Shown here in pieces: positions 1 through 10,734 of a stretch of 51,349 bases of DNA. The translations under genes and the position numbers were made by a program. Position 1 is the first letter of the stretch; every line of letters begins with the position of its first letter. The notes under the pieces are model-generated. The model was not told the DNA's origin and searched no databases. It saw only the letters and a program-made list of their open reading frames with translations. This DNA comes from Pseudomonadota bacterium (lineage in GTDB: Bacteria; Pseudomonadota; Gammaproteobacteria; Steroidobacterales; Steroidobacteraceae), in assembly GCA_021805865.1 (NCBI GenBank), contig JAJZDX010000018.1, positions 1 through 51,349 of the forward strand. The letters run 5' to 3'.

Positions 1-228
1 GCAGGCCCCGAACCAGCGCCCCAGCCAGGATCGTCTCGGACTGCCACGGGGAATGCCCGATCAAAGATCCCGGACGAGCGCGAGAAAATGAAAGGCGTTA
101 CGCCTCAGATACTGGAGGATGTAACAGATGTCATGGGGTCTCCGGGGAGCGACTATACCTGGGGGCCGCCTTGGCTCAAGCGATAGAATGGCACCGGAAT
201 CTTCGACCCGGCGCAGGCTGAACCCGAC

Positions 229-1416
229 GTGAGCATTCCCTTGATCGACTCCATCGTGGCCGAGATGGACGCCTTTCGCGCGGTGCGGCGCGACCTGCAT
301 GCCCACCCGGAGCTCGGCTTCGAGGAGAGGCGCACCTCGGACCTGATCGCGAAGCTGCTCACCGAATGGGGCATCTCCGTGCACCGCGGCCTCGGTCGGA
401 CGGGCGTCGTCGGCGTCATCAAGAATGGTACGTCCAACCGTACGGTCGGGCTGCGTGCGGATATCGACGCGCTGCCCATGACCGAGCGCAACACTTTCGC
501 GCACGCCAGCACTCATCGCGGCAGGATGCACGCCTGCGGACATGATGGGCACACGACGATGCTGCTGGCCGCGGCCCGGCATCTCGCGGCCCATCGCAAC
601 TTCGACGGCACCGTCTATTTGATATTTCAGCCCGCCGAAGAAGGTGGCGGCGGCGCCCGCGAGATGATCCAGGACGGCCTGTTCGAGCGCTTCCCCATGG
701 AGGCCATATTCGGTATCCACAACTGGCCGGGAGCGGCGAGCGGGCGGTTCGTGGTGAAGGCCGGGCCGGTGTTCGCCTCCAGCAACGATTTCAAGATCAT
801 CATCCGCGGCCGGGGCGCGCATGCGGCCATGCCAGACCTCGGCGTCGATCCGGTACCGGTGGCCTGCCAGATGGTGCAGGCCTTCCAGAGCATCGTCTCG
901 CGCAACAAGCCGCCGCTCGATCCGGGCGTGATCTCGGTGACCATGATCCACGCCGGCGAGGCCAACAACGTGATTCCGGAAAGCTGCGAGATCCAGGGGA
1001 CGGTGCGCACCTTCACTCGGGAGACGCTCGACATGATCGAGCAGGCCATGCGCCGGATCGCCGAAGGCACCTGCCAAGCCTTCGGCGCGGGCTGCGAGTT
1101 CGAGTTCCACCGCAACTACCCCCCGACCGTCAATCCTGCCGCCGAGACGGCATTCGTGCGCGAGCTCCTGGCGGGATGGCTGGGTAGCGAGAGCGTGCTC
1201 AGCTTCGATGGCACGATGGGCGCGGAGGACTTCGGCTACTTCCTTCAGGAGAAGCCGGGCTGTTACTTCCTGATCACCGGCGGCGCCGATAGTCACGCCC
1301 CCTGCCTGCTGCACAACCCCCACTACGACTTCAACGACGAGCTGATCCCGATCGGCGCGACCATGTGGGTAAGACTTGCCGAGCGATGGCTCGCTTCACC
1401 CCCCCAGGACCGGTGA
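229..1416 (+). CDS. M20 family amidohydrolase (hippurate/N-acyl-amino-acid hydrolase type)
   Basis: A 395-aa cytosolic zinc peptidase-family enzyme expected to hydrolyse N-acyl amino acids or similar amides. Metal ligands of the M20D subfamily are visible: the MHACGHDGH motif (Cys103, His105), the FQPAEEGGGG motif (Glu137/Glu138) and the GIHNWPG motif (His164). The N-terminal RRDLHAHPELGFEE segment and full length match hippurate hydrolases and amidohydrolases such as HipO/AbgB-like proteins. The start is GTG at 229; no strong ribosome binding site is visible. It stands alone, with about 90 bp before a convergent GFA gene. The exact substrate cannot be told from sequence. Confidence 0.9.
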   Translation: MSIPLIDSIVAEMDAFRAVRRDLHAHPELGFEERRTSDLIAKLLTEWGISVHRGLGRTGVVGVIKNGTSNRTVGLRADIDALPMTERNTFAHASTHRGRMHACGHDGHTTMLLAAARHLAAHRNFDGTVYLIFQPAEEGGGGAREMIQDGLFERFPMEAIFGIHNWPGAASGRFVVKAGPVFASSNDFKIIIRGRGAHAAMPDLGVDPVPVACQMVQAFQSIVSRNKPPLDPGVISVTMIHAGEANNVIPESCEIQGTVRTFTRETLDMIEQAMRRIAEGTCQAFGAGCEFEFHRNYPPTVNPAAETAFVRELLAGWLGSESVLSFDGTMGAEDFGYFLQEKPGCYFLITGGADSHAPCLLHNPHYDFNDELIPIGATMWVRLAERWLASPPQDR

Positions 1417-1504
1417 TTCAAGACCCGTCAGATGGGGGGCGGCAGGCCGGGAAATGGCTGCAGGTAAAGCTGGTAAGTAGGGCGCACGCGGCTCACGGAC
1501 GGCA

Positions 1505-2044
1505 TCAGAGGCGGCTGGTGAGGCCGTGCTGCGCCCGGTAGGCCTCGAGCCGCGGAATATAGGCGAGCCGCCGCTCGAGGCTGTCGGGTGGCCAAACCTC
1601 CTTCAGGTCGTAGAATTCCGGCACTGCGGGCACGCCCGCGGGAAGCACGACCCAGGGTTGCTTGGAGGCCGTGAAAATATGGATGTCGGGCGGGAGCCGA
1701 TCCGGTGTGTCGAGTGTTCCCACCCGTACGAAGCGGACGAAAGGGCCTGCGCCGGGGTAGGTGCTCCAGAGCGCGATCCGGCACTGCGGGCAGCGGGCAA
1801 TCTTCTGTCCCCGGCCGCTCAAGGAGGGAGTGTCGATGATCGCGGGCTCCTCGGCGAGGTGCACCAGGCGTTCGGCCTCGATGAGCGCATTCAACACGAA
1901 AGCCGAGCCGGTCTCCCGCTGACACCAGCGGCAGTGGCAGCAGTGCACGATGAGAGGCCGGGTCTGCATGCGATATCGGATGTGGCGGCAATCGCAGCCG
2001 CCCTCGAGCGGATAGACGGTCTCAGCCGGCATGATCGGCGCCAC
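1505..2044 (-). CDS. GFA/CENP-V domain zinc protein
   Basis: A small protein of the glutathione-dependent formaldehyde-activating enzyme (GFA/CENP-V) fold. Structural zinc is bound by cysteines seen as GGCDC (Cys17, Cys19), a CCHC cluster near residues 35-41, and a CPQC pair at 84-87. Family members bind zinc; glutathione-dependent activity is proven for only a few, so no reaction should be assumed. A GTG start at 2044 gives 179 aa; an ATG at 2032 (four codons in) is equally plausible, since both are preceded by purine-rich sequence. It converges with the M20 gene and is monocistronic. Confidence 0.85.
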   Translation of the reverse strand: MAPIMPAETVYPLEGGCDCRHIRYRMQTRPLIVHCCHCRWCQRETGSAFVLNALIEAERLVHLAEEPAIIDTPSLSGRGQKIARCPQCRIALWSTYPGAGPFVRFVRVGTLDTPDRLPPDIHIFTASKQPWVVLPAGVPAVPEFYDLKEVWPPDSLERRLAYIPRLEAYRAQHGLTSRL

Positions 2045-2235
2045 TCTCTGCTAATAATCGATGGTCCCAGTATAGGGTGCCGGCGGCCCGCCACTGGCGA
2101 AACATCGCCCCTCGGCTGAAGACCGGAGGCATCAGGACGCCGCCCCGGCCTGCGCGATCCAGGCTCTGTACATGCCCCCACGATAGCTTGCGGGCAACTC
2201 GCGGAAGGCGACGTTTGGTCAGCGCGGCTTGAGCA

Positions 2236-2649
2236 CTACCACAGCGGGCCGATCAGGAGGAAAGTGAGGTCTTGGAAGAACTTCGGCCGCCGGCCCTCGA
2301 TTGCGTGGCCGATGAACTGGCCAACCCAGGCGGCCGCGAAGATTGCGATCGAGCAGCCGACGAGCGGCAGCCCGCGCGGCCAGAAGCTCAGGATCAGTAC
2401 GCAGGCGAGGAGCTGCGCGGCCATCACGCCGACGGCCTTCACGCCGAGCCACACATGGAACGGCGCGATCACGATCATCAGCAGGTAGGCAACGCGCAGG
2501 CCTAAGAGGCGCAAGCCCCACAGCAGCGCGAGGATCGCGAACAGGATTGCCGGCACACACACGGTGTGAATCGCGCGATTGACCGGGTGCCGATGGGACT
2601 GCGAGTACGCCGCCAGCCGATGATCGAGCGTTTTTTTGCGCTTTGTCAT
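2236..2649 (-). CDS. Mpo1-like (DUF962) integral membrane protein
   Basis: A 137-aa membrane protein of the DUF962/Mpo1 family (YGL010w-like). The N-terminal LAAYSQSHRHPVNRAIHTV segment carries the conserved histidines (the H..P.NR..H pattern) that in fungal Mpo1 bind iron for alpha-oxidation of 2-hydroxy fatty acids. Four hydrophobic spans follow, and the conserved GHAIEGRRPKFFQDLTFLL motif is near the C-terminus. The ATG at 2649 is chosen because family homology begins there; the longer upstream open frame has no similarity. It is divergent from the universal stress gene. The bacterial function is unproven. Confidence 0.85.
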   Translation of the reverse strand: MTKRKKTLDHRLAAYSQSHRHPVNRAIHTVCVPAILFAILALLWGLRLLGLRVAYLLMIVIAPFHVWLGVKAVGVMAAQLLACVLILSFWPRGLPLVGCSIAIFAAAWVGQFIGHAIEGRRPKFFQDLTFLLIGPLW

Positions 2650-2833
2650 GGCGGCAGGGCGCCAGTCGATGGCTGGACAGCTTGGCAGCACGCGGGGGAT
2701 GATTCGCCGGGCACCTTCCCACATCACGGGCGGCGGCGTCAGCGGCACCGGCGCGCAGCGCAGCCTTCCTCGCGGTAAAATGGAGGTGTGCAGTCCCTCA
2801 AGAGATTGTGCCCCTGCCCCCGAGGTACCGACC

Positions 2834-3640
2834 GTGGAATCGAAATTCATCCTGGTGCTGCTTGCGTCCACGACCGGCGCGACGCAGTGCCTGCGCATCG
2901 CTTCGGTGATGAGCGAGCGTCTCGGCCAGAGGCTGCGGCTCGCGCATGTCGAGATTGGCCCGCGCTCGATTGTTTTCACTTCGCAGGAACAGCTTTCGGA
3001 ATTCGAGGTCGAGCAGCTGGCCGATCGCGAGCGGCTGGAAACCGAGAAGCTGCGCGACATCGTTTCCGAATGGACACGGACGACCGGCATCTCCGCCGAA
3101 TTCGATCTCTACAAGGGCGACGAATGGCGGGTGATGCAGCACTATCGCAAAACGGCGAGCATGGTCGTGCTCGCGGCGCCATATTCTCAGCCCCCCGGGC
3201 ATCGCGAGGGGCTGCGCGCGGCGCTCGTGCGCACCCGTCATCCCGTGGTGATGGTGCCGCCTGCCTGGGAGGGCAGCTTCGGCCGGCGGTTGATGGTGGG
3301 CTGGTGGGATGTACCGCCGCTGCGTCGAGCCCTCGTCGCGTTCCAGCCGTTCCTCGCCGCGGCCGAGCAGGTCGAGGCGGTTTCGGTCAGCCAAGACGAG
3401 AGCGTGCTGGAAGGTGCGCGCGTCGCCATTGCGCCGATTGCCGCCGGGGCCAGCTACCGGGTGGTTGCCTCCGAAGGACGGCGGACGGCGGAAGTACTGC
3501 TTGAGGCGGCGGCCGCTTACCGGGCGGACGGGCTCGTCATGGGCGCTTTCCGCCGCGGGGAGATCCTGAACTGGCTGGCGCGGGGCACGTCTACCCAGCT
3601 GATCCAGTCAAGCTCTTTGCCGCTGCTGATGCATCCCTGA
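2834..3640 (+). CDS. Universal stress protein (UspA-like), tandem-domain
   Basis: A 268-aa cytosolic protein resembling two degenerate Usp domains. The first starts with the beta-strand FILVLLASTTGATQ and has a long helical insert with a charged SEFEVEQLADRERLETEKL stretch. The second begins near RLMVGWWDVPPLRRAL and ends with LVMGAFRRGEILNWLARG followed by TQLIQSSSLPLLMHP, the usual Usp C-terminal GS.T..++..S..P++ arrangement. The GTG start at 2834 follows a CGAGG sequence. An in-frame ATG at 2780 lacks a binding site. The ligand (ATP or none) cannot be told. Confidence 0.72.
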   Translation: MESKFILVLLASTTGATQCLRIASVMSERLGQRLRLAHVEIGPRSIVFTSQEQLSEFEVEQLADRERLETEKLRDIVSEWTRTTGISAEFDLYKGDEWRVMQHYRKTASMVVLAAPYSQPPGHREGLRAALVRTRHPVVMVPPAWEGSFGRRLMVGWWDVPPLRRALVAFQPFLAAAEQVEAVSVSQDESVLEGARVAIAPIAAGASYRVVASEGRRTAEVLLEAAAAYRADGLVMGAFRRGEILNWLARGTSTQLIQSSSLPLLMHP

Positions 3641-3684
3641 GGCGTCCCCGCAAGATACAGCGCCTTGAAAGCCGAGCTGTGCCG

Positions 3685-4959
3685 CTACAGCCAGCCCAGG
3701 CCTCGGGCCAGCATGCTGATCGCCACCAGCACGATCATCGGCACGAATACCTTTTTCAGGTGCACGTTGGACATCCGGTTGAGCGTCTTCGCGCCGAGCA
3801 TGGAGCCGCCCAGCACGCCGAGCGCCACCGGAGCGGCGATCATCGGATCTATGTCCCCGCGTTGGAAGAAGATCCCGGCGGAAGCCGCCGCCGTCACTCC
3901 GATCATGAAATTGCTGGTGGTCGTCGAGACCTTCATCGGGAGCCGCATCGCGGTGTCCATTGCAAGCACCTTGAAGGTACCGCTGCCGATGCCGAGCAGG
4001 CCGGAAATGAGCCCCGCCACATACATCATGCCGAAGCCGATGCGCACGTGCGCCACATGGTAGGGGATGTCCTTGTGCGTGCGGCGGTCGGAGTAAGTGC
4101 CCGGCAATTTCAGCCACCCGGCCCATTTGTGGTTCTGTACGCCCCGCGGCAGTTCTTCGCCGAGGCGCATCACGAGCGGTATCGCCGAGATCAGCAAAAT
4201 GACGCCAAATACGATGAACAGCACCGTATCGTTGAGCATGGATGACACCAGGGCGCCGCAAACCGCTCCCGCGGTCGTGGCGATTTCGAGAAACATCCCG
4301 ACCCTGAGATTGGTCATGCGGTCACGCACATAGGCCGCCGCCGCGCCGGAGGACGTGGCGATCACGGACACGATGGAGGCGCCGATCGCGGTGGCGAAGG
4401 ACACGCCAAAGATGAGTGTCAGAATCGGCACGATGAACACGCCGCCACCGAGTCCTGCGAGCGCGCCGATGAAACCCGCAAACACGCTGCTCAGCGCGAT
4501 GAAGACCAAGACACCGAACCTGTTGTGCGGCATGCTCGTCACGCCCGGTCGGCCCAGATAGGCCCCGATCCCGAAGATGCTGAAGAGCAGGATCGCCAGA
4601 ACAATCGCGGTGATGATGACGTAGGTGCGATCTTTCTCGATCGCAAAGGCGGCAATCGACACGGCGACCCGCAGTACCGGCGTGGCGAGAAGGACGAGGA
4701 GGCCCAGAGTTACGATTGCTACCGGATCGGCGGCCTTCAGTCCTGCGCCAACCTCCGCCAACGTATCCGGAAAGGTGGCGGGGGGAACGCGGCCGAGCAG
4801 GCGCAGCGCGTAGTAATAGCAAACACCGGCGAGTATTACCGCGACGCTCAGGAGTACGCCGCCACGCAACACGTTGCTGATGACGAGCTCGGTTTTGTGG
4901 ATGAGACTATCGTCGGACCCGAGAGGGGGCGTCTTGTCGTTTATTGTGACGTTTGGCAT
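3685..4959 (-). CDS. DUF1634-TauE/SafE fusion permease
   Basis: A polytopic membrane protein of about 424 aa. Residues 20-125 look like DUF1634 (TELVISNVLRGGVLLSV, then three hydrophobic spans). Residues 140-424 are a TauE/SafE (DUF81) permease with the duplicated glycine-rich half motifs GALAGLGGGVFIVPILTL and GLISGLLGIGSGTFKVLAM. TauE/SafE proteins export sulfite, sulfoacetate or related organic anions. DUF1634 is usually a separate small protein encoded beside the permease, so the fusion is noteworthy. The start is uncertain: ATG 4959 (MPNVTI) or ATG 5001 (MFSDRE), neither with a clear ribosome binding site. The substrate is unknown. Confidence 0.85.
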   Translation of the reverse strand: MPNVTINDKTPPLGSDDSLIHKTELVISNVLRGGVLLSVAVILAGVCYYYALRLLGRVPPATFPDTLAEVGAGLKAADPVAIVTLGLLVLLATPVLRVAVSIAAFAIEKDRTYVIITAIVLAILLFSIFGIGAYLGRPGVTSMPHNRFGVLVFIALSSVFAGFIGALAGLGGGVFIVPILTLIFGVSFATAIGASIVSVIATSSGAAAAYVRDRMTNLRVGMFLEIATTAGAVCGALVSSMLNDTVLFIVFGVILLISAIPLVMRLGEELPRGVQNHKWAGWLKLPGTYSDRRTHKDIPYHVAHVRIGFGMMYVAGLISGLLGIGSGTFKVLAMDTAMRLPMKVSTTTSNFMIGVTAAASAGIFFQRGDIDPMIAAPVALGVLGGSMLGAKTLNRMSNVHLKKVFVPMIVLVAISMLARGLGWL

Positions 4960-5001
4960 CCCGGTACCGGGCTGTGTCGGATTTTCTCTGTCCGAGAACA
5001 T

Positions 5002-5656
5002 TTGAGGAAAAAAAACGACCTGCCGGACCGGCTTGTCATGACGAGCACGATCTTTGCGGCATGGAATCGGTAGTCTACTGCTGCTCCGTGTTTGACGCCC
5101 TAAAAAAAAAAATAAAAATGACCTGCCGCGACAGCCTGCCATGACCCGCGCGATCGATTCGCCAGAGTGCCGTCTGCCAAGCCGGGGCTCGATTTTGATG
5201 CCGGATGAGCCTGCGCTCGATCCGTGATCACCGGACTGCGCGTCGCGCTCGCGCGACGCTCCGCGCTCTTCGGTCGGCTTGCCCCGAAACGCACAAAGGG
5301 GAGCAGTCTGCGCGGCGTTTTCAGCTTTCTCGACGAGCAGCTGAGCGAGCGATTGCCGGCATCGGGGATGGCGCCGGGATCCAGCGCCGCAGGCGCCCGA
5401 CGACACGCACGACGGACCGGATCACGTCCAATCCCAGGTCGAACGGAAATATCATGTAAATCAATGAATTGTGAGCGCCTGCACTCATGTCTGCTGCGAA
5501 AGCCGCCCCGTCGTTGCCGGCACCTTTGAAGCCAAAATCAAGTGGAGGTCATGGAGGAAAGGATCCCGCAACGCCGGTGTTCGCGGTCTATGAGGCAGTA
5601 TGGTCGCAACGAAAAATGGGCTGCCCGTTCGGTCATCGGGACACCAGATCGGGTCA
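5002..5656. other. Intergenic region with imperfect direct repeat and poly-A tracts
   Basis: I recognise no gene in this 655-bp stretch. It contains two related segments (about 5008-5052 and 5103-5155), each an A-tract followed by a GACCTGCCG core and a CATGAC...CGATC tail. They lie directly upstream of the TauE-type gene on the opposite strand. A perfect 8-bp stem with a CTCG loop lies at 5240-5259 and has no T-tract after it. Open frames across the region show no protein-like composition. Confidence 0.5.
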
Positions 5657-5729
5657 TGGGCCCGGTAGGATTCGAACCTACGACCAAGGGATTATGAGTC
5701 CCCTGCACTAACCGCTGTGCTACAGGCCC
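5657..5729 (-). tRNA. tRNA with CAU anticodon (Met or lysidine-type Ile2)
   Basis: The complement of 5657-5729 folds as a full 73-nt cloverleaf. The acceptor is GGGCCTG paired with CGGGCCC, with discriminator A. The D stem is GCAC/GTGC, the anticodon stem GGGGA/TCCCT closes loop CTCATAA (anticodon CAU), and the T arm is GTAGG-TTCGAAT-CCTAC. An anticodon CAU means elongator Met or Ile2 (matured by TilS). The TTGGTC variable region resembles the Ile2 class as I remember it, but I cannot decide. The three bases after the discriminator read TGA, so CCA is not encoded and must be added by the CCA enzyme (gene at 16777). Confidence 0.93.
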
Positions 5730-5769
5730 ACGGCGAGGGGGCGCATTGTAGCAGCCGTTGCCGCCGCGA

Positions 5770-6225
5770 CTACGCCCGCAGGCACCCGGTGAGCGGGGCG
5801 CGCGGCTTGATGGTCTTCATGCAGACCGTGGTCTCGATCTTCTGCACCCCGGGCATGCGGTTGATCTCCATGCGCAGCAGCTCATCGAGCTGCAGGATTT
5901 TCCCGACCAGCACGTGCATCAGGTAGTCCGCCTGGCCGGCGGTGGTACAGCACTGAGCACCGAGGGGTGGCTTGCGGCGGCCGCCTCGAACTCCGCGTAG
6001 CGGGTGGATTGGATGGTCACGTGCACGAAGGCATGGACCCTGAGACCAAGCCGCTCGGCGTCGAGCTCGGTCCGGTAGCCGCGGATCAGGCCTCGGCGCT
6101 CGAGCTCCCGGACCCGCTGCCAGCCAGGGGGTCTTGGACAGCCCCACCTTCTGGCCGAGCGCGGCAAAGGACAGGCGGGCGTCTTCTTCGAGAAGCCGGA
6201 CGATCTCGCGGGCGGTTTTGTCCAC
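5770..6225 (-). pseudogene. Lrp/AsnC-family regulator with two compensating frameshifts
   Basis: The reading frame starting at GTG 6225 gives a typical Lrp/AsnC winged-helix N-terminus (DKTAREIVRLLEEDARLSF, then QKVGLSKTP). It leaves frame at a run of five C (G on the plus strand, about 6126-6131). The family sequence then continues in a second frame (WQRVRELERRGLIRGYRTEL, then HPSVLSA). It returns to the first frame near 5947-5952 (CCTTAGQADYLMHV, then the RAM-domain C-terminus). The net length of 151 aa is exactly normal. The shifts look like one inserted and one missing base, so this is either a recent pseudogene or two assembly errors. Members of the family regulate amino-acid metabolism. 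Confidence 0.8.
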
Positions 6226-6371
6226 GCCCGTTCTGCCGGAATGACGATGACCAGGTCATTGTTCTACCCCCTCGACCACAATGAGTCCACTTGCCTGGGG
6301 TGGTTCTCGTTTAGAATCCTGAAACCACTCCGATGAAGTATGTTGCGGGAACCCCGATGGGCGAAGAGCGG

Positions 6372-6632
6372 ATGAGCGAGGAAAGCCTGCGCGAGCTGCT
6401 GGCGCGGGTCCACGAGCGGCTGGGCCATGCAGGCTCGGTCGATCCCGAATCGCGCAAGATCCTGGCGGCGCTGGTGCGTGACATCGATCGAGCGCTCGGT
6501 GAAGGGGCAGGCCCGGTCGAGGGCCACGTCCCGCGCCTCGAGTCCCTGGCCGTACGCTTCCAGACCGATCATCCGGGCCTGGCCGAACTCCTGCGGCAGG
6601 TCGTTGACGCGTTGGGAAAGGCCGGAATATAG
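6372..6632 (+). CDS. DUF4404 family small protein
   Basis: A small, mostly helical acidic protein resembling DUF4404. It has an N-terminal LRELLARVHERLG helix, a central ALVRDIDRAL segment and a C-terminal LESLAVRFQTDHPGLAELLRQVVDALGKAGI, which matches the family's conserved tail. The ATG at 6372 (MSEESLRE) fits the family start best, giving 86 aa; in-frame ATGs at 6333 and 6357 are possible. The gene converges with rpoD across a strong hairpin. The function of the family is unknown. Confidence 0.72.
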   Translation: MSEESLRELLARVHERLGHAGSVDPESRKILAALVRDIDRALGEGAGPVEGHVPRLESLAVRFQTDHPGLAELLRQVVDALGKAGI

Positions 6633-6638
6633 GCATCA

Positions 6639-6672
6639 GCTCCCCCGCGACGCGCTGCTGCCGCGGGGGAGC
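6639..6672. terminator. Terminator-like hairpin between DUF4404 gene and rpoD
   Basis: A perfect 11-bp GC stem (GCTCCCCCGCG at 6639-6649 with CGCGGGGGAGC at 6662-6672) encloses a 12-nt loop. It sits exactly between two convergent genes. There is no T-tract on either strand, so it would be a non-canonical or pausing-type bidirectional terminator. Confidence 0.55.
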
Positions 6673-6684
6673 CCCGTTACCGGA

Positions 6685-8796
<2,112 letters not shown>

Positions 8797-8932
8797 TGAG
8801 TCTCAAGGGTTTGGCCGGGGGCTCAAGGCCCTATTTGCTGGCGGGCACGGGCCAACTCAAGGGGCGCCAAAGTAAATCGGGGAAGTGTATTAGTCTGACA
8901 GCGGTACCACAAGTTCACCTTGAATATCCGGT

Positions 8933-10705
8933 TTACCTCGATCGATCGGCCTTTTTGCTCATAAGTCTTTGAAATTCAAACAATTCAGCTTCGCTCAGCT
9001 CGCCAGTGGCGGCCTGCTTGGCAATCAAAGCATCCAGTCGCCGCTCCAGCACCGAGTGCGCCAGCTTGACGAGCACCGCGCGCAGCTCCACCGCGGCGGC
9101 GGCCTCATCATCGAGCACCTCTTCTCGCTCCAGCAGGCGGCCCAAGTGCTCCCCGCCGGGCTTCGCCGCCCAGCGCTCCAGCACCTGCGCTGAGATCTTT
9201 AACGGCCGCTCGCGCAAATCATCGAGCAGCGCACGCAGCACATCGGCGCCCGCCTCGCTGCAATCGTCGATTCCCGCACGCTCGGCATCGGTGACCGAGC
9301 CGGCCGTCGCCGGAAAGCGGATCAAGCGCACGACGGCCTGGCGTACCAGGCTGCCTCGGCCGGCACCACGGCGCGGGCGAGCGGGCGCTTGCGCCGCCTG
9401 CGCCGGCGGCGAGCCGCCGGCCCACAAGGCTTGCAGCCGCTGCGGCGCCAATCCTACGACTTCGGCCACCCGTGCCAGCAGCAGTTCCCGGTAGACGCCT
9501 TCCGGAACCTTATAGACGAGCGGGCGGGCGGCTTCGGCAAAGCGCGCGCGCCCGTCAGCATGGGCGATATCGCACTGCGCGGACAACTCCCTTACGAGGT
9601 ACTCGGACAGGGGCAGGGCGGAGTCGAGGCGCTTCTCGAACGCTTCCCGCCCCTGCGCGCCCACCAGCGAATCCGGGTCGTGCCCCTCGGGCAGGAACAG
9701 GAAATGGATTTCCCGGCCTTCACGGGCGTCCGGCAGGGCGTGTTGCAGGGCCCGCCAGGCCGCCCCCCGGCCGGCCCGGTCGCCGTCGAAGGCGAACACC
9801 ACTTCCCGGACCAGCCGGAAGATGCGCGTCAGGTGCTCGGGTGTGGTGGCAGTTCCGAGCGTGGCCACCGCATAGGCGATCCCCGCCTGATGCAGCCGCA
9901 CCACGTCCATGTAGCCCTCGACCACCAGCAGCCGCTTGAGGCTCGAGCGGGCGAGGCGGGTCTCGTGCAGGCCGTAGAGCTCACGCCCTTTGTGGAAAAG
10001 CGCGGTCTCCGGGGAGTTCAGGTACTTCGGCTCGCCGCGGTCGATGACCCGCCCGCCAAAGGCGATGACCCGGCCGCGGCTGTCCCGGATGGGAAACATG
10101 ATGCGATCGCGGAAGCGGTCATAATGGCGCTCTCCCTCGCGCGCCGGAGCTCTGTCCCGCTCGATGATCAGGCCCAGCTCCCCGAGGGCCTGGCGGTCGC
10201 GCTCGCCGGCTCCGAAGCGCTTCAGGAGAGCATTCCAGGCGTCGGGCGCATAGCCGATGCCGAAGCGCTGCATGATCTCGGTCGTGAGCCCGCGCTCAGC
10301 GAGATAACGCTGCGCGCGCTTGTCCCCCTTCAGCGTCTCGGCATAGAACTGCGCCACGCGGGCCATCAGCTCATAGAGCGAGGCGTCCTGCGGCATCGGA
10401 GCGCCGCCGCCTCCCTCGTGCGGCACGGGCAGCCCCAGGCGGCTGGCCAGCTCTTCCACGGCCTCGGGGAAGGCCATGTGGTCGTACTCCATCAGGAACC
10501 TGAGCGCCGTGCCGTGCGCCCCGCAGCCGAAGCAGTGGTAAAACTGCTTCTCGGGACTGACCCAGAACGAGGCGGTCTTCTCGGTGTGGAAGGGACAGCA
10601 GGCTTTGTATTCGCGACCGGCCTTGGCCAGCTGCACGCGCGAGCCGACCACCTCCACGATGTCCGTGCGGGCGATCAGCTCGTCGATGAAGCTCTGCGGG
10701 ATGAT
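8933..10705 (-). CDS. dnaG: DNA primase DnaG
   Basis: Primase that lays RNA primers at the replication fork. The CHC2 zinc finger (ACCPFHTEK, then FYHCFGCGAHG), the RNA-polymerase domain, the TOPRIM motifs (LLVVEGYMDVVRLHQAGI; FAFDGDRAGRG) and a helicase-binding C-terminus are all present. Family homology (IPQSFIDELIARTDIVEVV) reaches to about 10702, but no ATG, GTG or TTG lies in frame there. The first canonical start is GTG 10657, which would remove 16 conserved residues. I extend to the ATC at 10703-10705 as the homology limit. True initiation is at a rare codon, or a base is missing after the TTG near 10714. The yqeY stop is about 30 bp upstream. Confidence 0.93.
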   Translation of the reverse strand: MIPQSFIDELIARTDIVEVVGSRVQLAKAGREYKACCPFHTEKTASFWVSPEKQFYHCFGCGAHGTALRFLMEYDHMAFPEAVEELASRLGLPVPHEGGGGAPMPQDASLYELMARVAQFYAETLKGDKRAQRYLAERGLTTEIMQRFGIGYAPDAWNALLKRFGAGERDRQALGELGLIIERDRAPAREGERHYDRFRDRIMFPIRDSRGRVIAFGGRVIDRGEPKYLNSPETALFHKGRELYGLHETRLARSSLKRLLVVEGYMDVVRLHQAGIAYAVATLGTATTPEHLTRIFRLVREVVFAFDGDRAGRGAAWRALQHALPDAREGREIHFLFLPEGHDPDSLVGAQGREAFEKRLDSALPLSEYLVRELSAQCDIAHADGRARFAEAARPLVYKVPEGVYRELLLARVAEVVGLAPQRLQALWAGGSPPAQAAQAPARPRRGAGRGSLVRQAVVRLIRFPATAGSVTDAERAGIDDCSEAGADVLRALLDDLRERPLKISAQVLERWAAKPGGEHLGRLLEREEVLDDEAAAAVELRAVLVKLAHSVLERRLDALIAKQAATGELSEAELFEFQRLMSKKADRSR

Positions 10706-10734
10706 GGGTCGGACAACCCCGGTGACCGGCCCAA

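Noticed and set aside
1..64. Possible N-terminus of a minus-strand gene (TTG near 64, reading IGHSPWQSETIL)
   Set aside because: Only about 20 codons are inside the window, with a TTG start and no ribosome binding site. It cannot be supported.
61..1323. Long minus-strand open frame across the M20 gene
   Set aside because: It is the antisense shadow of a clear M20 enzyme in GC-rich DNA and has no family resemblance.
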